Source: Vombatus ursinus
Lineage: Eukaryota > Chordata > Mammalia > Diprotodontia > Vombatidae
NCBI RefSeq assembly: GCF_900497805.2
Contig: NW_020954610.1
Location: 24,817,882-24,881,881, forward strand
Length of the DNA: 64,000 bases
Direction of reading: 5' to 3'
Both the position numbers and the translations under genes were made by a program. The notes beneath the pieces were generated by a model. It had not been told where the DNA came from, ran no database searches, and saw nothing but the letters and a program-made list of their open reading frames with translations. The stretch's first letter is position 1, and the number at the start of each line of letters is the position of its first letter. Of the stretch, positions 44,376 to 55,427 are shown piece by piece.

Positions 44376-44553
44376 AGTTCATAACTTACAGTCTGTGAAT
44401 TTGTTTTTAAATATTTTGATAATATATTTTTTAAAATGGATTCTGATGTAATCTTACACATTTTATTTTATGCATTTAAAAATATTATTCTGAAAAGACG
44501 TCTATGAGCATCACCTGACTGCCAATACAAAACAAGTTAAGAATCTCTGCTCT
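44376..44553. mobile_element. hAT-type nonautonomous DNA transposon
   Basis: Same family as 2.8 and 38.3 kb: 'aaaaatattattctgaaaag' and end 'acaagttaagaatctctgct'. Confidence 0.65.
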
Positions 44554-44559
44554 AAGGAG

Positions 44560-44838
44560 TCAGTCAAGACAGGACACAGCAATGAGAAATATGAGTTCCA
44601 GAAGATAATTAGTTATGGAAGATCATAGTGAAAGGGAATCACTCCTCACCAATTTGGGAGAAGATATTTCTCCCTCCCCTTTATTCCCATCTTCTACTCC
44701 CACCGTCAGCCACAGGACCTCATAGAGGAGCTACTCACCCACTAAGAGCTATCACATCCATTACAGAATAGGACCAATTAGGCAAGGTGTCATAGTGGAC
44801 AAAGTTTGTGAGCCAAGAGTAATTAGCCTAGTAATTAG
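44560..44838. other. No gene or recognised repeat
   Basis: About 280 bases, nothing recognised. Confidence 0.4.
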
Positions 44839-44846
44839 CCTTAGCA

Positions 44847-45038
44847 CAGGCTTACACAACTTGCATTGCACGGGCCATGTATGGCCTTTGGGCCACTTGG
44901 AGCAGGGCCAAAGGATTTCCAGTGGCCCATGAAAAATGTGGAGGAAGACATCCTTTATATGTAAAGGAAATCTTTTGGCATGTTGCAAATAGTCTGAGAG
45001 CTGTAAAGAACCTGCAGGTCACAAGTTGTGCAGTCTTG
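44847..45038. mobile_element. hAT MITE with intact target duplication
   Basis: 192 bases with inverted ends CAGGCTTACACAACTTG and CAAGTTGTGCAGTCTTG. CCTTAGCA repeated at 44,839-44,846 and 45,039-45,046. Confidence 0.95.
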
Positions 45039-45189
45039 CCTTAGCATGAGGAGTTGAACTGAGTCAAGAAAAGACCTTACCCAGAAGAGTAGAATGAAAA
45101 GAGGAAGGACATGGAAGCTCTGCAGTATCAGAGGAGTGAGTAGCCTTGGCCATATGTGTTCCCCACTTGTATGACTCTAGCAGAACTAT

Positions 45190-45530
45190 TACTTTCCATT
45201 CTGGACACCTTTTACTACATTTTTACATTTACTACATCCTAAGATTATATGAATGTTCTTTCAGTTGTCTTGTCACAATGTTCATTCATACTGAGCTTGC
45301 AGCCTATTAAAAACTCCCATTTTTTTTTCACAAGAACTGTTGTCTAACCAAGCTTTTCCCCCACCTGTATTTGGAAGACTGATTTTTTGGAATCCCTTAT
45401 ACTTATTCCTGTTAAACTGAGTTTTATTCAGATCTGCCCATTGTTCTAGCCTGTTAAAATCCTTTTAGATCTGGACTCTGTCATTAACTATTTTACCTGT
45501 CCATGTAAGTTTCAAATACTCTGCCTTAGT
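45190..45530 (-). repeat. CR1/L3-type LINE 3' region, low certainty
   Basis: 'gttctagcctgttaaaatcc' and 'ttttagatctggactctgtc' match a widespread CR1/L3 3' segment on the minus strand. The rest is too diverged. Confidence 0.4.
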
Positions 45531-45559
45531 TCCCCATGATATTTTAAGGACTATATTTA

Positions 45560-46800
45560 TGGTATGAGAATTTGTCATCTGTCATTCCATAAAAGATGTT
45601 TACTGTTGTAAAATTCTAGCCACTGGCCACAATTATTCTATAAGTGCTAAACTTTTGTAGTCTATAGTGATGCATCGCTTAGTTTCTATAGTTTCATTGC
45701 ATAATCTACAATACCATTAATTCAAGGCTTCTTAAGAATAATACTTCTATAGTTTCTGGTATCAATGATCTGATACTGAATTGCTATCTTATAAACCACT
45801 CCATTTCCACAAAGACATATGACTCAACCATTTATTCAATGCTTCATTGTTGAAATACTTAGCTGAGTTTCTGCAGAAATCACCCATAATAGGCATTTTT
45901 CCTCCACCACCTCTGACCCCTTAGAATTTAGATATTTCACAGTCTCCATCCAAAGATAAGTCAGTTTTGGTTACATTCAACAAATCCGATATCATGTACC
46001 TGTTATCAGCCTCATTTATAATTGCCCACTCATTCTGCAAGATTTTTACATGTTTTTCATATGTTCCTTAAATGTCTTTCAGTAGTGTTCATCCTTTTTG
46101 GTACGGAAACATGTATCTTTCTATAGCTGCACTAGTCTAATGGAAACTGTGTTTTGTTAATATATATATAAGATTTTGTTAAGGTACTTTCCAAGACCTC
46201 TCTAGTTCATATTACAAAAGTGTGCACCAAAACTAGTATTCAGTAGTAATAGATATTATTTCCATTAGACATATTCTTCTCATTCAGCTTTTATGTTAGA
46301 GTACCAGTAAGTTTCTTAACATATTCAGGCACAATCATTTTACTATCTTCATGCTTTATGTGTTGTCTTGGCTGAAAGAGACCAGGATATTTGTAGTTAT
46401 TGCCTTTATCCACTGGGTCAAATGTGAACTCCACTGTCAAATGTGAAGCCTTGAGTCTTTATCTTCCCTTGATGTACATTCATAATTTTGTACTTAGCAA
46501 GTCCAAATGAAATGTTGATATCAATGGAGAAAGATTCTATAAGATAAAGGAATTATTTAATTTTATTTTGTTTTGTTTTAATCAATGGAACCATATAGCT
46601 TGATGTTGTCTATGTACACTAAGTTATTAATAACATGTTTTGGTTTAGCTCTTAATTATCATACTTAATTCTATTTCAGAAGGTTTTTATTTGGATTTAA
46701 GACTAGGTAAATCATAAGTGGTATAAAGTCTACATTAACAAAAATGCCACATTTTGTATAAATTGTTCTCAATATTTTTGTGCTGATGTAATAGAATTTT
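45560..46800 (-). mobile_element. Fossil Dong/R4-like LINE: reverse transcriptase to C-terminal Cys-His region
   Basis: Read on the minus strand, in order. At 46,680-46,757: 'KCGIFVNVDFIPLMIYLVLN', matching the family's KCGI.QGD..SPLLFCL.LNPL. At 46,591-46,625: 'NNLVYIDNIKLYG', matching HLL.MDD.KLYG, the catalytic strand (here IDN). At 46,441-46,527: 'DINISFGLAKYKIMNVHQGK', matching DI.M.FGL.KC...... .GK. Then 'YKYPGLFQPRQ', a 'VPEYVKKLTGTL' segment, and at 45,668-45,712 'CRLCNETIETKRCI', matching the C-terminal CR.C...ETV.HI motif. Motif order and the 'MDD.KLY' box point to the Dong/R4/R2 side of LINEs, not to L1, L2, CR1 or RTE. Many stops and frameshifts: old and dead. The clade name is my recognition, not a search result. 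Confidence 0.75.
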
Positions 46801-46844
46801 CCACATAGACATCAAATATATTAGTGTTCTATAGTACTATTAGA

Positions 46845-47085
46845 TCTAAGGCCTGGAACCTGTGATTTCTTTGGTGTAGGGAATTTCCCAGGTGAGGAAA
46901 CTTCTACTAATATAGGTAAATACTTTCTTTGCAACTTCTAGTCCTAAAGAATTGCCTAGAACAAGGCAAAGTGATAAGGTAAAGTAATTTGACACAGCCA
47001 ATGTGTGTCAGTGTCAGGAACTGAGACCAGATCTTCCTGACTTCAAGTATAGCTTTCTCTTTACTACTATACATTGCCTTTCTGT
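46845..47085 (-). repeat. tRNA-derived SINE, tail type as at 4.3 kb
   Basis: Minus strand: tail 'ggaatttcccaggtgaggaa', then 'gataaggtaaagtaatttga' and head 'accagatcttcctgacttca'. Confidence 0.6.
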
Positions 47086-47231
47086 ATTAACCTGTAATAT
47101 TGTTCTGTAATAATATTGCTAGTTATTCTATAATATTATGATCTATAATAATATGATCAAGAAAGGAAGATGATTGTGAACAGATTCCTGGGGGGAAGGG
47201 ATATAAAGCGCATCAAAATCTATAGAATAGC

Positions 47232-47905
47232 ATAATATTTAGAATTAGAGCTGGAAGGAACCTCAGAGGAAATCTAGCCTATTCTTTACCCCATTTTACA
47301 TATAAATTACAGAATCTGAGAGTTAAAAAAGACCTCAGCAGTCATCCAGTCCAATCTATACACAAAAGTAATTACTGCTATAACAGTCAACCTTATCCAA
47401 CCTATGCTCCTTCCAAAGGAAGGCTAACTTTTCACCTATTTTAATTAAGCTGTTTTTAATTATCTAACATTTATTTCTTCTCTCTTCCACTTTCCACCCC
47501 TTCCAAAGAAAAATAAATATAAAACTTTTATAACAAATAAGCATAGTTAAGCAAAATAAATTCCCCTAATGACCATGTGCAAAAATATATCTCATTCTGC
47601 ACATTCATCCATCACCTCTGTGTCAACTGGTGTTTGGCATTTTTTATCATCCATCCTCTGGAGTCATGGCTTGTCATTGATCAGAGGTCTTAAGTCTTTT
47701 AAAGATGATCATTTTTACAATATTGATATCTTATAACCTGTCTTAGTTAACCCCCCACCTCTTAAGGCAGCCCACTATATTTCTGGACATCCCTAATTAT
47801 TTGTTTGTTTATTTGTTTTCCCTCCTGACATGAAGATTAAATTTTCATCTTTGCAACTTCTACTATTGCTCCTGATTCTATTCTCAGGAGCCAAACAGAA
47901 CAAGT
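47232..47905 (-). repeat. L3/CR1 3' UTR split by an L1 3' end
   Basis: L3 pieces at 47,232-47,425 ('ttagagctggaaggaacctc', 'gcagtcatccagtccaatct') and 47,745-47,905 ('aggcagcccactatatttct', 'ctactattgctcctgattct'). Confidence 0.75.
47426..47742 (-). mobile_element. L1 3' UTR fragment
   Basis: 'tataacaaataagcatagtt', 'catgtgcaaaaatatatctc' and 'ggagtcatggcttgtcattg' are the marsupial L1 3' UTR, reversed. Inserted in the L3 above. Confidence 0.7.
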
Positions 47906-47914
47906 TTATTTTTT

Positions 47915-48022
47915 TCTTTACATGAGGAAATTAACATCTAGAGACATTGAATGATTTACCCAAGACTACATGGTTACTAAATGTCATAGCAGAGATTTGA
48001 ATCCAGGTCTTCTGACTCCAAA
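47915..48022 (-). repeat. MIR core fragment
   Basis: 'gacattgaatgatttaccca' and 'gatttgaatccaggtcttct'. Confidence 0.6.
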
Positions 48023-49260
48023 TCAATCAATAGGTATTTGTCAAACACCTACTATATGAAAAACACTGAGGATACAATGACAAAAGTGAAACTGCCCTTG
48101 CTCTCAAGAATCTTACATTTTAACAGGAAAACAGATTCATATATAGCAGGCATAAAGGTAACTTTACATACTAGCATCTGGGGGAACCAGAAAATGTCCT
48201 TCTGCAAAAGGCTGTACCTGAGCTGAGTCTTGAAGGATATCAGGAACATTAACAGGCAAACTCAAGGAGGAAGAACACCCCTGGCCTGGGGAATAAGCCA
48301 GTGTAAAGGCACAGACAGAGATGGGAGATGGATTGTCATGGGAACAAAATAGGAGGTAGGATAAATAGATGGGTCATAGACCTCATTGAGCAGAAAAGTG
48401 GGTTGTGGTGGGAGAATAGCTGTAAAGGACTTGAAATGACAAACAGAGGAGTTAAATTTGTTCCTAGACATGAGAGGGAATCACTGGAGTTTACTGAATA
48501 TAGTAGAGAGCTAGTCAGACCTATATTTTAAGGAAATCACTTTGGTTGGTACCTGTGTGAAGGATTCATTGGAGTATATTCATACTGAGGTAGGAAATTT
48601 TTGCAATAATACAAGTGAGAAGTGATAAAGTCCCAAACAGGAGGGGAGTTGGTAGCCATATGAATGGAGAAGAGGAGATATATGTGATAGATGAAGTAGA
48701 GACAGGAACAAAAAGATTTGGCAGTAGACTAGATATAAGAGGTCAACTATATCTAGTTGACTAGATATAGATATATATGATATAAGTGAAAATAAGTAGT
48801 CAAGGAAAACAATGAGATTAAAAACTTAGATGACTAGAAAGATATTGGTGCGCTCAACAGGAAAAGGGAAGTTTGCAAGAGTGAAGTGGGGAAGATAACA
48901 AGTTCTAGTGAAGAAATATTGAGTTTAAGGTGCCTTTAGGACATCTATTTTGAAATGTGTAATAGGCAGTTGGTAATGTCAGACTATAGCTCAATAGAGA
49001 GACCAAAGCTAGCTATATACATCTGGAAATCTTCTGCATAAAAATAACAATTGAATCCATGGGAGCTGGTGAAGTGAGATCATCAAATGAGAGAGTGAAG
49101 AGAGAAAAGAGAATGGAACCTAGGATAGGGCCTTGGGTGTATGCCTACAATTAATTGATGTGACCTAGAGCACAATCCAGCAAAGGAGGTGAAAGAGTGG
49201 TCAGATTGGAAGGAGGAGAAACAGTGCCATGAAAGCCCAGAACTCTCTTGAGAAGGACTT
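48023..49260 (-). mobile_element. L2 LINE, 3' UTR and ORF2 end
   Basis: From the 3' end 'caatcaataggtatttgtca' through 'aaggcacagacagagatggg', 'gaatcactggagtttactga', 'gaatccatgggagctggtga' and 'cacaatccagcaaaggaggt', all reverse-complement L2 in order. Carries a short perfect hairpin at 48,747-48,770. Confidence 0.85.
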
Positions 49261-50245
49261 GAGTAGGAAAAGACAACATAGATGGTCATAGTAATCCAGG
49301 ATAGGGCCTTGGCAAGTCAAAAATGCCAGTGGGTCAAATGTATAAGAAATTTGAAAGCAGAGAATAGTATATAGACTTGAATTCATTTCACTAAGGGGTC
49401 AAAACTGGGAAAGGAGGAGAGTATCTAGCCATAGCAAGAGTGAATGTTATGGGTAAGAACTAAGAAATAGAGGGATTGAATGTCATTAGGGGGAATAAGG
49501 CATAGGGAGAAGGGGAATGTTAGATTTGATAGGATAAAGGAGTCTGTAGGTATAATAAAATGAAGGATGTGACCATTCCCAAGTGTAAATAAAGTCTCAA
49601 AAAAAAAAAATGTCAAAAGAGTAGCTAGGGAACATGAGATGAAAATGTCTAAACTTCAGGGAAGGTTTTTGTTTGTTTGTTTGTTTTAATTACCACATGG
49701 GAGTTCTAGAGGGCACACTAGAAATGTTAAGCAGATCAGGAATGGAACATTGTATAAGAAGGGATGAGTTAAGAATGAGAGCAGGCTACAGCTCTTTGTC
49801 ATCCATGAATTCAGTATCACAGGTATTAGGGTAAATAGAGGGGCATTTGGTAAGCATTGTGGAATGAATTCAGGTAGAATATCAATGGATGGCAGGAACT
49901 CTATTGATTAAAACAAGTGAGCTGAATGTTCAAGGTCTTGCTACAACCTCTCTGTTCTCTGCAGAAGCAGCATATGTTGGTCTGTTCCATGGTGGCCCCT
50001 GCCTCATGCACAGCCCAAGCATCAGCCTGGTGTTGATCCAAATCCAGTGTGCCATCCCCTGATTCAGACTGCCTTAAAAGGATGAAGAAGAATAGGAGAG
50101 AATATTGGTTTTAAGAGGCAATTTAGAGGGAGTTGAAGGCCCTGGGAATAGTGGTTTCAGTAGAACAGTGATGATGAAAGTCATAATGCAGGAAGTTGAG
50201 GACTGAGTGAATAGTAAGGAAGTGCAGCTACTGGTGAATAACTCT
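49261..50245 (-). repeat. Probable further L2 sequence, poorly matched
   Basis: Purine-rich like antisense L2. 50,120-50,240 ('gtgatgaaagtcataatgca', 'gaggactgagtgaatagtaa') fits an L2 variant; 49,610-50,080 has no clear match. (GTTT)n at 49,669-49,686. Confidence 0.35.
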
Positions 50246-51340
50246 TAATAAATTGCCTTTTATTCATTGTAAATTTCAGTATGTTTTAATCTATAATCAC
50301 TAGAGACTCAAACATTAAAAATTTTAAATGTATTAGACATCTTTTGCTACAACCTTCTCACTGCATGAATGAGCAATAACAAAAGGAGGGCATGAGTGTG
50401 GGTGGTTAACTAAATTGCTTTATAATTAATAAAAGAGGTTGTAATACAGGGCTTATTCTAGCCAAGTTTCAGGTATCTGATTACCTGTGACCTTTCTGTC
50501 ATGAATGAGTGCAATATTTCTCATTCTGAAACTTGAGACTGTTTTTGAAAGTATTTGCTTAACAGATTCTATTACTGCTTTAGAGTGCCTTGCTAAAACC
50601 CTCCTATTTGGAATTTGCTTCCAAGTCCCTATGATGAATATGAATACTAGGGCCATGCTCAAATCCCTACGTATTTGCATGTTTATAACAATGAGAGCAC
50701 AGAATTCTTTAAACGATATAGCTAAGCAAGAATGTGAATGAAATCAGTGGAACTGTATACTGATGTTAGAGACACTGTGAGCTGCTGAAACCAGACCCTT
50801 AGTAAAGAAAATATTAACATTTTCTTGGTTTCTCAACGCATTTCAAATACAGTTATGATGACCAAGTTATCATCCTATGTGATTTTTACACAAAAGATTT
50901 GTGTTTGAAGTGACAAATCATAATCCATTAAAATGATAAACTGGATACATAAAATTCCAAGGCAGGGGAAAAAAGAATTTGAAAACCTGAGTTGCCTGTC
51001 AATGTAATGGACTGTTCATAAGGCTGAATTGCTTCATCTTCTCATTCTTTTAGTATCTTCAGAAAGATGGATGCTTTTAGTATAGTGGTAAGGTCCTCTT
51101 TGAGAGTTTGATAGGAAAAATATAGACAAGAACTGCACTTATATTACAGCTAATGTAAATAATGATTTGCATAGCATACTATTAGAGCCATTATTGATTT
51201 AACTTAATGAATACTAATAATTTCAACAACATGTAAAAGTCAGAAACCAAAAGGGGATCAACATTTCATTACTACAAGGCTAGGATTAAAGGGACCAAAG
51301 CAAGGACAGAGAAATTATATGAGATCTCTTCAAAGGATTG
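50246..51340. other. Repeat-poor stretch with an octamer-like pair
   Basis: 1.1 kb with no recognised repeat. ATGTAAAT (51,153-51,160) and ATTTGCAT (51,165-51,172) form an inverted pair of POU/octamer-like sites four bases apart. Opposed 75-78 codon frames at 50,453-50,741 show no recognisable protein. Confidence 0.3.
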
Positions 51341-51345
51341 GAGGC

Positions 51346-51515
51346 AGTAAGCCATATTAGGGAAAATTTTGTGATTCATGTTAGGAAGACCTGGATTCAA
51401 ATCCTGACTCTCTGTGATGCTAGGCAAGTCAATTAATCTTTCTGTCTCAGGAACCTCTTTGGGACCTAGTTACTAAGTCATAGATCTGTGTTTGTTGAAA
51501 AATTTTCCACCCTAC
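51346..51515 (+). repeat. tRNA-derived SINE
   Basis: 'gacctggattcaaatcctga', 'gatgctaggcaagtcaatta' and a tail starting 'ctcaggaacctctttgggac'; probably the tail type seen at 4.3 kb. Confidence 0.55.
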
Positions 51516-51671
51516 TCTGATGAAATAAATTATACTTTGCATATGTTAGTATATATAGATGGATATGTAAAATTCCGAAAGGCCCGATAATATAACCCAA
51601 AAAAGCTGATCATAGTTTAAAGTCTCTATGTCTATTGGAAGGATTCATTTTTAACAGGTTATGAGCTTTGA

Positions 51672-51858
51672 TGTAGAATCAGAATTTTTTAGCTGGATGA
51701 AAATTTAAAAGTCAAATTTCCTTTCAATTTCCGGATGAGGATACTGAAGCTCCGGTAAATTAATTGACTTGCCCAAAGTAGAAGAATTAGGATTTAAACC
51801 TAGATACTTTGACTAAAAATCTGGTGTTCTCTCCACTGCACAATGCTGTCTCTCTTCA
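51672..51858. repeat. MIR3-type SINE
   Basis: 'ccggatgaggatactgaagc', 'attgacttgcccaaagtaga', 'gttctctccactgcacaatg'. Confidence 0.6.
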
Positions 51859-51959
51859 GGATGCATGTAGGATGTTATTTACTTTTGCAACCTGTACAGC
51901 ACTTTACACAGCTCATTGCACTGACAGGTCCTTAATATGTTTGTGAATGAACAGATGAA

Positions 51960-52330
51960 TCATAAAATCATTATCCTGTATCAATAATAAAGCCATAACA
52001 ACTCAAGTAGTGGAATATTTCCCTTTAATTAGAAACAACAAAGCAAAGATGTAAGCAAACAGATAAAACATGTGAGTGGAAATAATATCTTGGGGGAAAT
52101 GGCAAATATAGTTCTTCTTGACGAGAATCCACATTTGACAGATCATCTGTCTTTCGTAGGAATTCATAGGACCATAAATAGGGATGTTCTCATATAATGT
52201 CAGAAATCAGAAATAGAAAAACTAGGTGTTTGAGCTAATATTAGTTCTTTCAGTGAAACAATTTCTAAGACATATGGTTAATGAGCCATTTTTGTTTGTA
52301 AAATTAGAGTTATATGAATCTCATTTTGTA
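51960..52330. other. No gene or recognised repeat
   Basis: About 370 bases, nothing recognised. Confidence 0.4.
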
Positions 52331-52339
52331 GATTAGCAT

Positions 52340-52590
52340 GTTGTTTAGTCATATTTCAGTCATGTCTGACTCTTCATAACCCCATTTTGGCTTTTCTTGG
52401 CAGAGATACTAAAGTGGTTTGCCATTTCCTTTTCCAGCATTTTATGGATGAAGAAACTGAGGCAAACAGGATTAAGTGACTTGCCCAGGGTCACACAGCT
52501 AATAAAGTGTCTGAGGCCAGATTTGAACTGAGGAAGATGAGTCTTGTTGACTCCAAGCCTGGCATTCTATCTAGTGCTCCACCTAACTGC
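52340..52590 (-). repeat. Mar1-type CORE-SINE
   Basis: 'ttgtttagtcatatttcagt' to 'gtgctccacctaactgctc'. Flanks agattagcat and agatttgcat form a 10-bp duplication with one change. Confidence 0.9.
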
Positions 52591-52685
52591 TCAGATTTGC
52601 ATACTGAGGCATAATAAACTCTGACTTCAGTCAAAATATGGCAGCTGTGGAATCTTTAGTAAAATATCAGTTGAGGCTTTTAATA

Positions 52686-52885
52686 TAGAGTTCTTAACCT
52701 TTATGTGAATTATGGGTTACTTTGGCAATCTGGTAAAGCCTATGTAACCCTTCTCAGAAATGCTCAATTTCAGTTGGAGGTTGCGGGGGGAGAGGCAGGG
52801 AAGATATATTTCATTTTCTCATTCAGGTTCACAGACTCCCTGAAATCTCCCCATGGACCCAGGTTAATAACCATTGGTTTAATGC
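52686..52885. mobile_element. hAT-type nonautonomous DNA transposon
   Basis: 'agttcttaacctttatgtga', 'ggcaatctggtaaagcctat', 'ctccccatggacccaggtta': the family of 2.8 kb, well preserved at both ends. Confidence 0.7.
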
Positions 52886-52927
52886 ATCAAACTGTATGCC
52901 AGAGTGAAATAGAGTGTAATGGTAATA

Positions 52928-53155
52928 ATGATAATAAATAATTTAAATAATGTTTTGTTGTTACATAGCACTTTGTCATATTTCATCTTTATTACAGTCC
53001 TGGCAGATAGGCAGTGGTCTTGTGATTCCCATTTTACTAATGTAGAAATAGAGGCTCAGGGAGGTTGTTTATTTTCCCAAGATTTGATAGATAGCAAGTA
53101 TAGGAGGCTCACCTAGAAGCTATTATTCAATAGTCCTTAACTATACCACACTTTC
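52928..53155 (-). repeat. MIR SINE
   Basis: 'gttacatagcactttgtcat', 'ccattttactaatgtagaaa', 'gaggctcagggaggttg'. Confidence 0.65.
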
Positions 53156-53157
53156 TA

Positions 53158-53545
53158 CTTTATTGAGCACCTATTATGTTCAGGGCACCATGCTGGATGT
53201 TGACAAGGATACAGAAATAAATAAGATGTAATAGCAACAGTAATAACTAGCATTTATATAGTGCTTTGAGTTTTGTAAATCACTGTACATATGCCATGTC
53301 ATTTGATCTTTAAAATAACTCTGTGAGGTAGGTGCTGTTATTAATCTCATTTTACAAGTGAGGAAACTGAAGCACAGAGAGTTTATATGACTTGCCCAGG
53401 ATCATACAGTTAATAAGTCTATGAGGTAGGATTTGAGCTCACATCTTCCTAACTCCAAGTCCACTGCACCATCCAGTTACCTCATTGTCCCTCTTTCCAA
53501 GGAGCTTAAAATCTAAAAGATTGGAAGGTGAAAAGTTATGTAGAG
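53158..53545 (-). repeat. L2 3' end split by a MIR
   Basis: L2 at 53,158-53,231 ('gcacctattatgttcagggc') and 53,483-53,545 ('caaggagcttaaaatctaaa'), the MIR between. Confidence 0.75.
53232..53482 (-). repeat. THER/MIR SINE inside L2
   Basis: 'actagcatttatatagtgct', 'gaggtaggtgctgttattaa', 'gacttgcccaggatcataca', 'ccactgcaccatccagttac': full length. Confidence 0.88.
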
Positions 53546-53955
53546 GGGGTAATACAAAATAATGTATAAAATTGCACAAAGTTAAAAAAAATTCTATAGG
53601 AGTTCAGAGGAGGGAAAAGTTACTTCTGGGTTGGAGGAATTGAGTAAGCATGGTAGAATTAATATCCTGCCTCGATACCAATTAGGCTAGTTTTTCTTGA
53701 AAGATATTGAGACTATCCTTAAGACTTGATTGGCTATGGGGACTAAAGACTCAGGCTATTATCACCATATCCTAGTTGGTGAGGAAAAAACAGTCACAAG
53801 GAGATTCAAGAGCTCTCTGATGCTTGGCCGGTAGAAAAAAAATTCTCAAATCAATCCAGAGTTTAAATCATTTAAATCAAATTAAAATCAAATCATTTAA
53901 ATCAACTCATGGTATCCTCAATGCTTGTCCATGATAAATATCCTCCTGCTATGGT
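53546..53955. other. No gene or recognised repeat
   Basis: About 410 bases. A local 'aaatcaaatcatttaaatcaa' echo at 53,865-53,910 is a small tandem repeat. Confidence 0.4.
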
Positions 53956-53957
53956 CA

Positions 53958-54107
53958 ATAATCTCAACACATTTAGTAAGTACCTACTATGTGCCAGGCA
54001 CTATCCTAAACTCTGAGAATACAAATATGACAAAGGAAACAGTCTCTGACCTCAGGAAGCTTACAAACTAATGAGAAAAGATAATACACAAAAGGAAGCT
54101 GAAAAGT

Positions 54108-54141
<34 letters not shown>

Positions 54142-54480
54142 GTGGAAAAGTCCCAGAAGTCCTAAAGTAGTTCAGCAAGGTAAGAAAGGAGATGTTCTGA
54201 GCTGAGCTTCCTCCTTAAATGAAGGATTGGAGTTCATAGCCCCATTCTCCAATAAGAGGAGCAGAAGTTAGTTATGAGGTAGAGTACCAAGGCTGATGAG
54301 ATCTTGGCAAAGTTTTTGATGATGAATTTTTTCCCATTAATGAGCTTCCTGGGGCATGGTAAAGTCAGAGAAATCCAAAAGTAAGTAGGGAAGCTAGTCA
54401 GAAATGAGATGTTCTGATCTGAGGTCCCTCCTAAGGATTTGGAATTCATGTTGCCACCCTTCAATCAGAAGATCAAGGGG
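53958..54480 (-). repeat. L2-type 3' end, poly-G run and unclassified family
   Basis: 53,958-54,098 is reverse-complement L2 3' end ('ctactatgtgccaggcacta'). After the poly-G run, 54,170-54,280 and 54,390-54,480 are diverged copies of each other ('gagatgttctgagctgag' versus 'gagatgttctgatctgag'). The block resembles 1,536-1,745. Confidence 0.6.
54108..54140. repeat. Homopolymer of 33 G
   Basis: Thirty-three uninterrupted G residues, bounded by 'gaaaagt' and 'tgtgg'. Capable in principle of G-quadruplex formation; length may be unreliable. Confidence 0.9.
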
Positions 54481-54689
54481 GCTATAACTAAGTAAATCTC
54501 ATTTTGTTAACTTTTGAATGACTTGTAATGGTTTCTTTTTTCCCCCAATATTGAACATACAAAACCAGGGAACTGGCCTGAGTCAGACTCAGCTCAGAGT
54601 AGGAAGGCACCAGAGGAGGTGGACTGCAATAACTATGGTTTTGGTACAGTGTATAAAATGGGGTGTATTGTGAGCTTGGACTTGTACAG

Positions 54690-54830
54690 AATCATTGTAC
54701 ATGAAAGCTGGATGAGATCTTTGGATAATCTTATCTAATCCCTTTATTTTACTGTTAAATTGAGATTCAGAGAAATAAAGTAGTGTGTCCAAAGTCGCCC
54801 TGCAAAAAGAACTGGAATTCATTTAGCATG
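54690..54830. repeat. MIR3-type SINE
   Basis: 'gatgagatctttggataatc' and 'aaattgagattcagagaaat', diverged. Confidence 0.5.
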
Positions 54831-55164
54831 GGTTTGACACAGATTTTTCAAGGCCTGAATGTCAACCCTTAGTGGAAAGGAGACTGGTTATAAAGCTTTT
54901 GCAATAGTTCTGTAAAGGGATTATAAATATTATTTCAGTGGTCCCAAATATGTCCTTGAGCTATTGGGGCAGAGTCTCAAAACAAGATCCATATCAGAAG
55001 TACAGCTGAAGCTATCTCTGAAAGCTATGTCTCCTAGATCTGGAGGCCCTTACAGGAAACATTGACCCTTTGTCTTGGTGACACTACCAAATATTACCAC
55101 AAGAATCTAGCACCCTGGCTGCTTTGTTGGGGGAAAAAAACAAATATTGACATCAGGGAAAGTT

Positions 55165-55427
55165 CTTCCCAGCACAGAAGAAAGAGTGCTGGGCCTGGAG
55201 TCAAGAAGATTTTGGTTCAAATTCAGCCGTAGATATACTTGACCAGCTGTGTGACTTTGGACACATCACTTAACCTGTCTACCTTTCCTCAACTGGAAAA
55301 TGGGAGAAATAATAGCACCTACTTCCTAGGGTAGTGAGAATTAAACCAGATAATATTTATAAAGCATTTAGCATAGTGTCTTTATAAGCACCTATTAGGT
55401 GCTTAATAAATGCTCATTTCTTTCTCT
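55165..55427 (+). repeat. THER/MIR SINE
   Basis: 'gctgggcctggagtcaagaa', 'acatcacttaacctgtctac', 'ataatagcacctacttccta', 'taggtgcttaataaatgctc'. Full length. Confidence 0.85.

Noticed and set aside
48747-48770. Perfect 10-bp hairpin ctatatctag-ttga-ctagatatag
   Set aside because: Lies in an AT-rich part of an old L2; too short and low in complexity to claim a function.
50453-50741. Opposed 75- and 78-codon frames
   Set aside because: Each is the shadow of the other; no conserved features visible.
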